A stretch of 13,496 bases of DNA, from positions 1 through 13,496 of the forward strand of contig JANQRM010000004.1 of NCBI GenBank assembly GCA_028284565.1, in the 5' to 3' direction. Positions 1 through 5,985 of the stretch are shown piece by piece. Both the position numbers and the translations under genes were made by a program. Every line of letters begins with the position of its first letter. Within the stretch, counting starts at the first letter, position 1. This stretch comes from Anaerolineae bacterium (GTDB taxonomy: Bacteria; Chloroflexota; Anaerolineae; Aggregatilineales; Phototrophicaceae). The notes beneath the pieces are model-generated. The model ran no database searches. It was given only the letters and a program-made list of their open reading frames with translations, and was not told where the DNA came from.

Positions 1-434
1 TCTTGTAACTTGGCACTGTTTAATCTTGTCTGTTGTAGGTTCGCGTTGGCTAAGTTCGCGCCTTGCAGATTGGCAAACCCTAATTCTGCTCCTTGGAGTA
101 ATCCAATTTCACCTGTTAGCCATCCTTTTTCCCGAAGCCACTCAATGGCGGATTTGGCGGTTTCGTTGGAGCGACTACCCGCTTCCCGTACCAAACGCTT
201 CTTCAGGCTGTTGGTATCCCGACGTTGATAGAAGAAATCGAGAATGCCGACGGTGGCGACGATACTCAAAACTTCGGTGTAGAGGTTGGTGAGGTAGCCT
301 TCATCGGAGGCGAAGATGAGTCCGCCGATCACCACGCCCACGATAAAGGGTAAGGCGCGTCGGGCGAGGGTGTAGAAGTCTTTGTAGTCTTTCCAGATTT
401 GGCGTTGATTGGTGAAAATATCGAAGGTTGTCAT
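1..434 (-). CDS. Membrane-anchored pentapeptide-repeat protein, copy A (3' end cut by window edge)
   Basis: The minus-strand frame is open from ATG at 434-432 to the window edge, giving 144 codons; the C-terminus lies outside. It begins MTTFDIFTNQRQIWKDYKDF. Two hydrophobic helices follow at about residues 28-44 and 48-68, then a basic stretch and the linker GSRSNETAKSAIEWL. Pentapeptide A(N/D)LXX units start near residue 113 (FANLQGANLANANLQQ). Pentapeptide repeats form a right-handed quadrilateral beta-helix, usually a protein-binding surface; here it would sit next to the membrane. The visible part is roughly 88% identical by eye to the complete paralogue at 4859-5800, so this is a duplicate. 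The start is supported by AGGAGG 7 bases upstream of ATG and by the same start in the paralogue. The molecular role is unknown. Confidence 0.9.
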   Translation of the reverse strand, partial: MTTFDIFTNQRQIWKDYKDFYTLARRALPFIVGVVIGGLIFASDEGYLTNLYTEVLSIVATVGILDFFYQRRDTNSLKKRLVREAGSRSNETAKSAIEWLREKGWLTGEIGLLQGAELGFANLQGANLANANLQQTRLNSAKLQ

Positions 435-466
435 GGGGTGTCCTCCTGTGTTGTGTATCTTTAAAC

Positions 467-475
467 AGGATAGCA
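467..475 (-). promoter_or_regulatory. Extended -10 promoter element of pentapeptide copy A
   Basis: On the minus strand the sequence reads TGC-TATCCT, an extended -10 form, 33 bases before the ATG at 434. The same TGCTATCCT occurs 37 bases before the paralogue's start at 5800. The surrounding leaders have diverged, so the shared element is probably functional. No good -35 is visible, which is common for extended -10 promoters. Confidence 0.45.
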
Positions 476-501
476 TGTTTCACCCCTATCCCCTCCCTCG
501 T

Positions 502-526
502 TCCCTCCCCAATTCTTAGGGAGGGA
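502..526. repeat. GC-rich hairpin, dispersed repeat or terminator
   Basis: An 8-bp perfect stem, TCCCTCCC (502-509) with GGGAGGGA (519-526), closes a 9-base loop containing AATTCTTA. It lies 11 bases past the stop codon of the pseudogene tail on the minus strand, so it could have terminated that transcript, although no T-run follows. The loop and right arm match a second hairpin at 9284-9306, which suggests a dispersed intergenic element. Confidence 0.6.
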
Positions 527-537
527 GGCTTTGTAGT

Positions 538-630
538 TTATTCCTCGTCATTCGGTGGTCGCCAGAAGTTGGGATGATTGGGGTCGGTGAAGCGGGTCAT
601 ATCCGTGTCGGGTGTCCATTTTGTGCGTCA
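538..630 (-). pseudogene. C-terminal remnant of a third pentapeptide-repeat paralogue
   Basis: Read on the minus strand to TAA at 540-538, the sequence encodes TKWTPDTDMTRFTDPNHPNF followed by WRPPNDEE. This matches the C-terminal tail of the complete paralogue (TKWTPDTDMTRFTDPNHPNF then FQPPKREE). Just upstream, the paralogue's GTGCCGTC is GTGCGTC here: one base is lost, the frame shifts and a TGA appears at 630-628. Beyond about 650 no homology can be seen, so the membrane and repeat parts of this copy are gone. It sits directly upstream of copy A in the same orientation, consistent with an old tandem array of these genes. Confidence 0.85.
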
Positions 631-717
631 AGGAGAGTTTGAATCGTCGGCGAGAACCAAATTCATGTTATCATGGTGTATCACCCTAACAACAACGGAG
701 CGTAAAGGTCGCGCACG

Positions 718-1161
718 ATGTTAGGCTCACTTGAAACCCTCATCCTCACCACTGCCACTGGCTTGTTCAGTGGCATTGTGCTTGCCAGCATCAATCATTT
801 ATTTGGCGTTGCCAGAGACAAACGCAAAGAAGCCCGCGCACAGGTAGCCCAAGCATCGTCTGATGTATCCCAACAGGAAGCAGATGCTCAGGCGTTTACG
901 GCGCAACTCTATGATGTGCCGAAGGGCAGAACGGACATGGAAAAAGAATTTCTGTCTAAACTGCCACCGTCTCCTGCATATTCCTATGATAGCGAAGTTC
1001 AGCGCTCAACACTCTGGTTCTGGGCGTTACTCGCGCTTGGTGGCCTAGTGGTGTGTATCCTGCTGACCTTATGGAACAGCTCTCTTGTCCTCAGTATTGT
1101 GTCCATCCTCGTCTCTCTGTTCGTGGGGGTATGGATCACGCGACGAGTCCTCAAGCAATAA
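718..1161 (+). CDS. Hypothetical three-helix membrane protein
   Basis: The product is 147 residues and I do not recognise the family. One hydrophobic helix is at about residues 5-28 (LILTTATGLFSGIVLASINH), followed by a strongly basic and helical stretch (RDKRKEARAQVAQASSDVSQ) that should be cytoplasmic. A soluble loop of about 70 residues ends at residue 96. A helical hairpin occupies about 98-118 and 121-141, and the chain ends in RRVLKQ. ATG at 718 has AAAGG about 9 bases upstream; an extended -10-like TGTTATCAT is at 666-674. The gene converges on 1255-1647. Its third codon positions are C-rich (20 C to 5 G in the first 50 codons), opposite to other plus-strand genes here, so the segment may have been inserted or inverted. 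Confidence 0.75.
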   Translation: MLGSLETLILTTATGLFSGIVLASINHLFGVARDKRKEARAQVAQASSDVSQQEADAQAFTAQLYDVPKGRTDMEKEFLSKLPPSPAYSYDSEVQRSTLWFWALLALGGLVVCILLTLWNSSLVLSIVSILVSLFVGVWITRRVLKQ

Positions 1162-1254
1162 GCAATTGATTGGTAGGTCTATTGGGGTCGTATTTTGCTT
1201 TGAGGATATGAACAGGGTATAGGGTCTTAGGCCGGCTGTCCGTGTATGGCGGGG

Positions 1255-1647
1255 CTAGTTGAGGTGACTTTGCAGGAGGTCATAGGCTTCGTCGAGAGTC
1301 TCGAATCCGTGGATACTTTCCATCGCTTTAGGATTGAGCAGGCGTAGGATGGGGTCCATGGCTTTGAGTGCGCGATGTTGAGTGACGACGACGACCTTCC
1401 CGCGATTGGCTGGGCGATTGGAAATGCTCTGATTGAAATAGGCGATAGCTCCACGTAAGGGCAAGCTCTTCATTCTGGAGAAGTTGGCGAGGATATGGAC
1501 GATATGCTGGACACTGTTCGCCATCTCAATTGAGATGGAATCCGCATAGCTGAAGTCTTGCCAACTCCATTGCTCTTCCACCTCCCAGTAGATAACGGTT
1601 TGTGCTGGGACACAGGAATCCGAATCCCAACGGACGTGAATACCCAT
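1255..1647 (-). CDS. Small STAS/SpoIIAA-like protein, putative
   Basis: This is a 130-residue soluble protein without signal or membrane segments. The N-terminal pattern TVIYWEVEEQWSWQDFSYAD, followed by helical stretches, a strand GKVVVVTQH and a C-terminal helix (DEAYDLLQSHL), resembles small STAS-like alpha/beta domains common in Anaerolineae. Those domains usually bind partner proteins and are not enzymes. The assignment rests on pattern only and could be wrong; an unclassified alpha/beta domain is the alternative. Start ATG at 1647-1645 has a weak AAAGG about 14 bases upstream. A strong promoter with a perfect TATAAT lies at 1689-1716, overlapped by a 12-bp palindrome that could be an operator. 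The gene is divergent from the microprotein at 1826. Confidence 0.65.
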   Translation of the reverse strand: MGIHVRWDSDSCVPAQTVIYWEVEEQWSWQDFSYADSISIEMANSVQHIVHILANFSRMKSLPLRGAIAYFNQSISNRPANRGKVVVVTQHRALKAMDPILRLLNPKAMESIHGFETLDEAYDLLQSHLN

Positions 1648-1688
1648 AATTTTGCATCAGACCTTTATTCTTAATTTACTCTTTCGCA

Positions 1689-1716
1689 ATTATAATGTAA
1701 CATGCCTTAACGTTAA
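1689..1716 (-). promoter_or_regulatory. Promoter of the STAS-like gene
   Basis: On the minus strand TTAACG (1716-1711, 4/6 match to TTGACA) is followed after 16 bases by a perfect TATAAT (1694-1689). The start codon is 41 bases further on. The region is AT-rich and lies between divergent genes. Confidence 0.6.
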
Positions 1717-1717
1717 G
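1706..1717. promoter_or_regulatory. 12-bp perfect palindrome over the -35 box, possible operator
   Basis: CTTAACGTTAAG is a perfect inverted repeat that contains the -35 hexamer of the minus-strand promoter. A dimeric repressor bound here would block that promoter. No regulator can be named from the sequence. Confidence 0.35.
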
Positions 1718-1785
1718 AAGTATTAAGATTACAAAATTTTTATATCTTTTTACATTACGTTTACGACTTCGAGCAAGTGACATCG

Positions 1786-1791
1786 TATACT
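1786..1791 (+). promoter_or_regulatory. -10 element of the microprotein gene
   Basis: TATACT (5/6 match to TATAAT) lies 34 bases before the ATG at 1826. That predicts a leader of about 28 bases holding the ribosome site GGGGA at 1812-1816. The upstream TTACGA (1761-1766) is a poor -35 with a 19-base spacer. Confidence 0.45.
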
Positions 1792-1825
1792 AGAGTGTAG
1801 CAAATAAGATTGGGGAAATCACGTC

Positions 1826-1945
1826 ATGGATTTTTGGATTGCGCTGGGGATTGTGTTTTTTGCGCTGTTGTTTGTGGGGATGTCTTTGCCCTTGCGTGAT
1901 GATACCGAATCGGAAGCCGCTTCTAAACGAGTCAACGAGGGATGA
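1826..1945 (+). CDS. 39-residue single-pass membrane microprotein
   Basis: The frame runs ATG to TGA for 39 codons. Residues 3-22 form one hydrophobic helix (FWIALGIVFFALLFVGMSLP). An acidic then mixed-charge tail follows (LRDDTESEAASKRVNEG). Support comes from a TATACT promoter and GGGGA 9 bases upstream of the start, and from the gene filling most of the space between two minus-strand genes. The first residues are strongly hydrophobic and only one helix is present, so it is either a membrane peptide or a short anchor. I do not recognise a family. Small proteins of this shape often modulate larger membrane complexes, but nothing here identifies a partner. Confidence 0.55.
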   Translation: MDFWIALGIVFFALLFVGMSLPLRDDTESEAASKRVNEG

Positions 1946-1978
1946 CTGCTCATCCCCCTGATGATGTTCCGATTAGAC

Positions 1979-2449
1979 TTAGCCCACCCATGTTTTGAGT
2001 TGGGGTGTTAAAGGCTTGTTCATGGCTTTGAGATAGACGGTGATTTTGGCGCAATAGATAAGAAATGCCTCGCGATAGATATGGAATTGGACGCGCACAG
2101 GGACTTGGAATGCGCCCCGATCAATGATTTTGGATTGCACTTCTTCTTCCGATAACCCAGAGAAGGACTCCTTGAAGGCTTGTTCGGTGTTGCTGAAACC
2201 TTCTTTGAGAGATTGAACACTGGTTGCGGATGCGTCGGTGACTGTCAGAGTCCAATCGTGAGTGTCTTTTGAGAATGAATCCGCATATTGATGTTCGGTA
2301 TCGAGGGATTCCTTGAGTAGTTCTCCTAGAGTGGGGTTGCCTTCAATTTTGAAAGTTAAATCGGCGTCGGTAAGCGTCTCCAATAGTTCGTGGCGGATGT
2401 TAAGGGTTTGGTCGAGCAAGGGGAGTTCTTGTTGGGCGATGCTGTTCAT
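1979..2449 (-). CDS. DinB-like four-helix protein, putative
   Basis: This is a 156-residue, mostly helical protein with no membrane segment. The opening helices (LLDQTLNIRHELLETLTDAD, then GNPTLGELLKESLDTEHQYA) and the late helix with QFHIYREAF fit the DinB/YfiT-like four-helix bundle. His53 in TEHQY and His123 in QFHIYRE are at places where DinB proteins carry metal ligands; a third ligand is not obvious. Many DinB proteins are metal-dependent thiol transferases or are of unknown function. Start ATG at 2449 is well supported by AAGGAG, whose GGAG ends 7 bases upstream. A weak TACACT at 2491-2486 could be its -10. The gene converges on the microprotein and diverges from the propeller protein. 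Confidence 0.7.
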   Translation of the reverse strand: MNSIAQQELPLLDQTLNIRHELLETLTDADLTFKIEGNPTLGELLKESLDTEHQYADSFSKDTHDWTLTVTDASATSVQSLKEGFSNTEQAFKESFSGLSEEEVQSKIIDRGAFQVPVRVQFHIYREAFLIYCAKITVYLKAMNKPLTPQLKTWVG

Positions 2450-2600
2450 ATTGAAGCTCCTTTTGGGTGTTTAATTGTTCGCTTGAGTGTACAACGGACT
2501 TGTCGATCGGAAGAGGTTGATTGGCATTCAACTCAGTCGGGTAGCCTTGTCATCATCGTAGCATCAGGTGAGCGTAGAGTCATAGCTGGTTTGTATCCTT

Positions 2601-2606
2601 TATACT
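2601..2606 (+). promoter_or_regulatory. -10 element of the exported propeller-protein gene
   Basis: TATACT lies 29 bases before ATG 2636. It matches the hexamer seen before the genes at 1826 and (reverse strand) 12698. A weak GTCATA at 2579-2584 with a 16-base spacer could be the -35. Confidence 0.45.
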
Positions 2607-2635
2607 GAGGATGTTGGTGGCATAAGGGGGATATG

Positions 2636-3745
2636 ATGCGACATAAACTCACGACATCTAGTTTGATTGTCATCCTGTGTGTATTCGTCCTTGTGTTGGG
2701 TATCACATCAGCACAAGATGAGGATAGCCCGTATGAAGTTATCACGCCGGACAATGTCGATCAGTTGGTTGAGTTGTTCTCCTTTACGTGTGAGGGGGAT
2801 ACGCATGACTCGTCAGCATCATTTTTTGAGACGACCTTTGTATATGGTTGTTTCTTGAAGGATGGAATCGCCTATCGTCCGCCGACTTTGATTGCCTACT
2901 CGCTGGAACGGGATCGGGTCATTTGGCGGGCTAATCCCTCGAGTTCAATTGGTCAGAACGACTATGCGTTGATTTCGGATACACACCTATTAGGTTATTC
3001 AGGACACCGCCTGACCTTGTTTGTCGAGGGAGAGATGACGGAGTTGCAATTGACGGAACTGCGTCCGCAACGCCAGCTTGCGATAAGTTCGGATACTCAA
3101 TTGGTGGCTGTGTTGGTGACGGATGAAGTGCAAGATACTGATATTGTGCGTGTTTATACCTTGCCTGATTTGGAACCCACGCCTTATGAATTTATGGTCG
3201 AGAAAGATGCGTATACGCATGTCGCGTTTTCACATCCTGAGCAGGGTTTGATTGGGATTGCGGATTCGACGGGTTTGGTACAAGTCTATGAGATGGAAAC
3301 TGGCGAGCTGGTGATGGCGATTCCTGAAACACCCATTGCCGATGAATTTGATGTGAATGCTTATGATGGCATTATCTTCTCGCCGGATGGAAGTCGGGTG
3401 TTTGTAAATGAATGTACCTTTATCGAAATGGGGTGCTGGTCGGTTGGGGTAACCGCGATAGATGTGTCATCAGGGGACATCCTTGGCGCGACTGTTGCCC
3501 AACTTGAGTCTTATGACTTCGTCGGCTTTGTGGGCGATACACCATTTTTGTTGATGAATGGTCGGTTTGAGCTTGACCTCTTGGATATTTCAAGGCTTCG
3601 TACCACTCCGATTGAGACGGTTGGTGAGGAGTTCTTCCGTCAGAATGAGGTGTCCATCAATCGAGAGGGTACGCTGATTGCGGTCTATCATTATGGAGAG
3701 TCGGAATCGGTGTATCGGATTTATGGCGTGCCGAGGAGTCGGTAG
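2636..3745 (+). CDS. Exported WD40-like beta-propeller protein
   Basis: Two adjacent ATGs exist, at 2633 and 2636. AAGGGGG ends at 2630, so the second has the better spacing and gives 369 residues. The N-terminus is a signal peptide: MRHKL, a hydrophobic run (SLIVILCVFVLVLGI), then TSA-QDE as likely cleavage site. The mature protein begins with ITPDNVDQLVELF, the opening often seen in Chloroflexota WD40-like proteins. Blade-like repeats follow, such as IIFSPDGSRVFV and VQVYEMETGELV. Four cysteines lie outside the signal, two early (FTCEG, YGCFL) and two late (NECTF, MGCWS), and could form disulfides. The blades are degenerate, so the repeat number is unclear. It probably acts outside the membrane as a binding scaffold; there is no catalytic motif. 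The gene converges on the Ada-type gene, with a hairpin between. Confidence 0.75.
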   Translation: MRHKLTTSSLIVILCVFVLVLGITSAQDEDSPYEVITPDNVDQLVELFSFTCEGDTHDSSASFFETTFVYGCFLKDGIAYRPPTLIAYSLERDRVIWRANPSSSIGQNDYALISDTHLLGYSGHRLTLFVEGEMTELQLTELRPQRQLAISSDTQLVAVLVTDEVQDTDIVRVYTLPDLEPTPYEFMVEKDAYTHVAFSHPEQGLIGIADSTGLVQVYEMETGELVMAIPETPIADEFDVNAYDGIIFSPDGSRVFVNECTFIEMGCWSVGVTAIDVSSGDILGATVAQLESYDFVGFVGDTPFLLMNGRFELDLLDISRLRTTPIETVGEEFFRQNEVSINREGTLIAVYHYGESESVYRIYGVPRSR

Positions 3746-3777
3746 TTTTGTGAGATGGTGGGGACGTGTTGCAAATT

Positions 3778-3797
3778 GGGCGTACAGCGGTACGCCC
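3778..3797. repeat. REP-like palindrome between convergent genes
   Basis: GGGCGTAC (3778-3785) pairs perfectly with GTACGCCC (3790-3797) around the 4-base loop AGCG. It sits between the ends of the propeller gene (3745) and the Ada-type gene (3819), so it could terminate both. Neither strand has a strong T-run. The flank GGGACGTGTTGCAA at 3761-3774 resembles half of another palindromic intergenic element. Confidence 0.6.
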
Positions 3798-3818
3798 CTA
3801 TCATGATTCTTGAAGACG

Positions 3819-4685
3819 TTAGTCGTGGTGATGTGCTTGCTCGGTTTGGAGGAGGGATTGTTTGCGTTCGATTCCCCATTTGTAGCCACCAAGTTCGCCG
3901 TCTTTGCGGATGACGCGATGGCAGGGAATGATAAGTGCAACCGGATTTTTGGCACAAGCATTGGCAACCGCGCGCCTGGCGGTGGGTTTGCCGATGGCGG
4001 TGGCGATGTCGGTGTAGGTGCGAGTCTCGCCATAGGGAATGTCTTGCAGGGCTTTCCAGACCCGGCGTTGCCATGCGGTGGCGCGCACATCGAGGGTTAA
4101 ATCGAGATGGGGTTCTTCACCATTGAGATAGTTGATAATGCTGGCGACTGCTTGCCCCAAGCCTTCATCATCGCGCACGAAGTTATCTGCCGAATGGAAT
4201 TCTTTCACCATGGCGATGAGTTGTGCGTCGGGGTCGTCATCTAAGCAGACGCGACAGATGCCCTTTTCTGTGGAGGCGACCAATAGACTGCCGAGAGAGG
4301 TCGAGACCATGCTGTACTTGATGGTCATGCCCTCGCCCCCCTTTTTGTAGTCGGAGGGAGTCATACCCAATTGCGAATCGGAACGTTCATAGAGTCGGCT
4401 GGTGGAGCTGTAGCCTGCGCCGTAGATGGCATCCGTGACACTTTCGCCCTCGCGGAGTTGTTGCTTGAACATCTCATAGCGCACGGAGTCGGCATATTCG
4501 CGCGGGGTGATGCCCATGATGCGCTTGAAGACCCGTTGCAGATGGAAGGGGCTGAGGTGGAACAGTTCGCTCAAGCATTGGAGTGTGAGATTCTCGTGGA
4601 AGTGCTGGTCGATATGCTCACAGATTTGCTGAACGATTTCGGCGTGGGGGTGGGTCGGTTTCGTGTTCACGGCGGTGTTTAACAT
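3819..4685 (-). CDS. ada: Ada-type AraC regulator fused to methylated-DNA-protein cysteine methyltransferase
   Basis: The product is 288 residues. Residues about 15-115 are an AraC-family double helix-turn-helix (LTLQCLSELFHLSPFHLQRV and later GYSSTSRLYERSDSQLGMTP). Residues about 120-282 are the O6-alkylguanine-DNA alkyltransferase domain. It carries PYGETRTY, the recognition helix RRAVANA and the acceptor motif PCHRV with Cys255. The enzyme moves the alkyl group from O6-alkylguanine onto this cysteine in a suicide reaction. The N-terminal phosphotriester-sensing zinc domain of E. coli Ada is absent; only about 14 residues precede the HTH, so the usual activation switch is missing. GGAG lies 16 bases before the ATG, rather far, but no in-frame start fits better. 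A TATGAT promoter is 33 bases upstream. Confidence 0.93.
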   Translation of the reverse strand: MLNTAVNTKPTHPHAEIVQQICEHIDQHFHENLTLQCLSELFHLSPFHLQRVFKRIMGITPREYADSVRYEMFKQQLREGESVTDAIYGAGYSSTSRLYERSDSQLGMTPSDYKKGGEGMTIKYSMVSTSLGSLLVASTEKGICRVCLDDDPDAQLIAMVKEFHSADNFVRDDEGLGQAVASIINYLNGEEPHLDLTLDVRATAWQRRVWKALQDIPYGETRTYTDIATAIGKPTARRAVANACAKNPVALIIPCHRVIRKDGELGGYKWGIERKQSLLQTEQAHHHD

Positions 4686-4717
4686 GACTTTCGCTTTCTG
4701 GCTCCTTTTCCTAGTTT

Positions 4718-4723
4718 ATCATA
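4718..4723 (-). promoter_or_regulatory. -10 element of the Ada-type gene
   Basis: TATGAT on the minus strand lies 33 bases before the start at 4685, the same spacing as other promoters in this window. No convincing -35 is seen, which would suit an activator-dependent promoter. Confidence 0.4.
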
Positions 4724-4758
4724 CGTTAGGTGGGGCATGGAAACACTCTGATTCTTGC

Positions 4759-4815
4759 GGATATAACCGATTCAACGCAAAGGCGGAAAGGACGCAGAGA
4801 GTTGCGTTTATATCC
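4759..4815. repeat. Compound palindrome with CGCAAAGG-type direct repeats
   Basis: The outer arms GGATATA (4759-4765) and TATATCC (4809-4815) pair. The inner arms AACGCAA (4774-4780) and TTGCGTT (4802-4808) pair directly inside, with an 8-base bulge on the left only. The loop carries imperfect 8-9-base repeats: CGCAAAGG, CGGAAAGG, ACGCAGAG. Such repeats are found dispersed between genes in many bacterial genomes. It lies upstream of the Ada-type promoter and downstream of the pentapeptide gene. Confidence 0.6.
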
Positions 4816-4825
4816 CCCCTCTAAA

Positions 4826-4850
4826 TCTCCCCCCATTTCATGAGGGGAGA
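4826..4850 (-). terminator. Hairpin downstream of pentapeptide copy B
   Basis: TCTCCCC (4826-4832) pairs with GGGGAGA (4844-4850) around an 11-base loop. It begins 8 bases past the stop codon at 4859 on the minus strand. The pseudogene tail at 538 has a comparable hairpin 11 bases past its stop. There is no clear T-run, so termination is probable but not certain. Confidence 0.45.
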
Positions 4851-4858
4851 CTTGCTGA

Positions 4859-5800
4859 TTATTCCTCGCGTTTGGGTGGTTGGAAGAAGTTGGGGTGGTT
4901 GGGGTCAGTGAAGCGGGTCATGTCGGTGTCGGGGGTCCATTTTGTGCCGTCTGGGAGGGTGGCGATTAACATTTCTCCGCTAGCAATTTGCCGTGCCCAA
5001 ATCGCGCCTTCAAGTTTTGTTTCCTTTAAGTATGCATTTTGAAGATTGACACCTGCTAGATATGCTTGTTGCAGGTTCGCGTGTTCTAAGTCGGCTCCTT
5101 GTAGATTCGCTTCCGGTAAGTCTGCCTGTTGAAAGTTTGCGCCAAATAATATTGCTCCTTGTAGATTCGCGGTGTCAAGAGTTGTACTTTGTAGGTCTGC
5201 TCTAAATAAGAATGCTTCGTGTAGATTTGCGCCCAATAAGTTTGCGTCATTTAAGTTTGCAAATGCTAATCTTGTTTGTCGGAGGTTTGCAAATGCTAAG
5301 TCTACTTGTTGCAGGATTGCTCTTGATAGGTCCGCATTTTGAAGGTTCGCTCGCTCCAAATTCGCCTTTTCCAAGTTTGTGTGTTCTAAGTTGGTTTCTT
5401 GTAGGTTCGCATCACTTAAATCGGACTGTTGAAGGTTCCCGTCTCTTAAAATTGCCTTATAGAGTAAGCCTTCTTCACCCGTGAGCCATCCTTCGGCGCG
5501 GAGCCAGTCGATGGCGGATTTGGCGGTTTCGTTGGATCGACTGCCGGCTTCGCGGACGAGGCGTTTTTTGAGGTTTTGGGTGTCGCGGCGTTGGTAGAAG
5601 AAATCGAGGATGCCGACAGTGGCGATGATGCTCATGATTTCGGTGTAGAGGTTGGTGAGGTAGCCTTCATCCGAAGCGAAGATGAATCCGCCGATGACCA
5701 CACCAATGATAAAGGGCAAGGCGCGTCGGGCGAGGGTGTAGACATCTTTGTAGTCTTTCCAGATTTGGCGTTGGTTGGCGAAAATGTCGGTTGTGGTCAT
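4859..5800 (-). CDS. Membrane-anchored pentapeptide-repeat protein, copy B (complete)
   Basis: The product is 313 residues. Two membrane helices lie at about 28-44 and 48-69. They are followed by a basic segment (YQRRDTQNLKKRLVREAG) and the helix SNETAKSAIDWLRAEGWL. Residues about 116-265 contain roughly 30 tandem pentapeptides of A(N/D)LXX type, enough for seven or eight coils of a quadrilateral beta-helix. The tail LPDGTKWTPDTDMTRFTDP is shared with the pseudogene at 538-630. The N-terminus is predicted as a cytoplasmic amphipathic stretch, with the helix mostly cytoplasmic by the positive-inside rule. Function is unknown; the repeats suggest a binding scaffold at the membrane. The start is supported by GGAG 9 bases upstream and by copy A. 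A TGCTATCCT promoter is conserved between copies. Confidence 0.93.
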   Translation of the reverse strand: MTTTDIFANQRQIWKDYKDVYTLARRALPFIIGVVIGGFIFASDEGYLTNLYTEIMSIIATVGILDFFYQRRDTQNLKKRLVREAGSRSNETAKSAIDWLRAEGWLTGEEGLLYKAILRDGNLQQSDLSDANLQETNLEHTNLEKANLERANLQNADLSRAILQQVDLAFANLRQTRLAFANLNDANLLGANLHEAFLFRADLQSTTLDTANLQGAILFGANFQQADLPEANLQGADLEHANLQQAYLAGVNLQNAYLKETKLEGAIWARQIASGEMLIATLPDGTKWTPDTDMTRFTDPNHPNFFQPPKREE

Positions 5801-5836
5801 GGGGTGGGTCTCCTGCTGATGTGGGTGTTTGGTATG

Positions 5837-5845
5837 AGGATAGCA
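5837..5845 (-). promoter_or_regulatory. Extended -10 promoter element of pentapeptide copy B
   Basis: The minus strand reads TGC-TATCCT, 37 bases before the ATG at 5800. It is identical to the element before copy A, although the bases between it and the ribosome site differ. Confidence 0.45.
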
Positions 5846-5945
5846 GTTTTTCTACATTTCTTGTGTAGACATATCTAGAATCGAGATGGCGTATTCTGCT
5901 ACTTGGTTGGCGTGAATCGACACCATGTTGTCGTGTTGTGTGGCT

Positions 5946-5951
5946 TATAGT
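5946..5951 (+). promoter_or_regulatory. -10 element of the dehydrogenase/AraC operon
   Basis: TATAGT (5/6 match to TATAAT) lies 34 bases before the ATG at 5986, with AAAAGGA at 5972-5978 as ribosome site. No -35 with good spacing is present, so the promoter may need an activator such as the adjacent AraC-type protein. Confidence 0.4.
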
Positions 5952-5985
5952 TTAGGCAAATACAGCAAAACAAAAGGAAAACATC

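Noticed and set aside
2390..2608. Plus-strand 72-codon frame across the DinB-like gene start
   Set aside because: It overlaps a gene with an excellent ribosome site and covers the divergent promoter region. The peptide shows no recognisable features.
4371..4682. Long plus-strand frame opposite the Ada-type gene
   Set aside because: The Ada-type frame has unambiguous HTH and PCHRV motifs; the opposite frame is a by-product of its codon bias.
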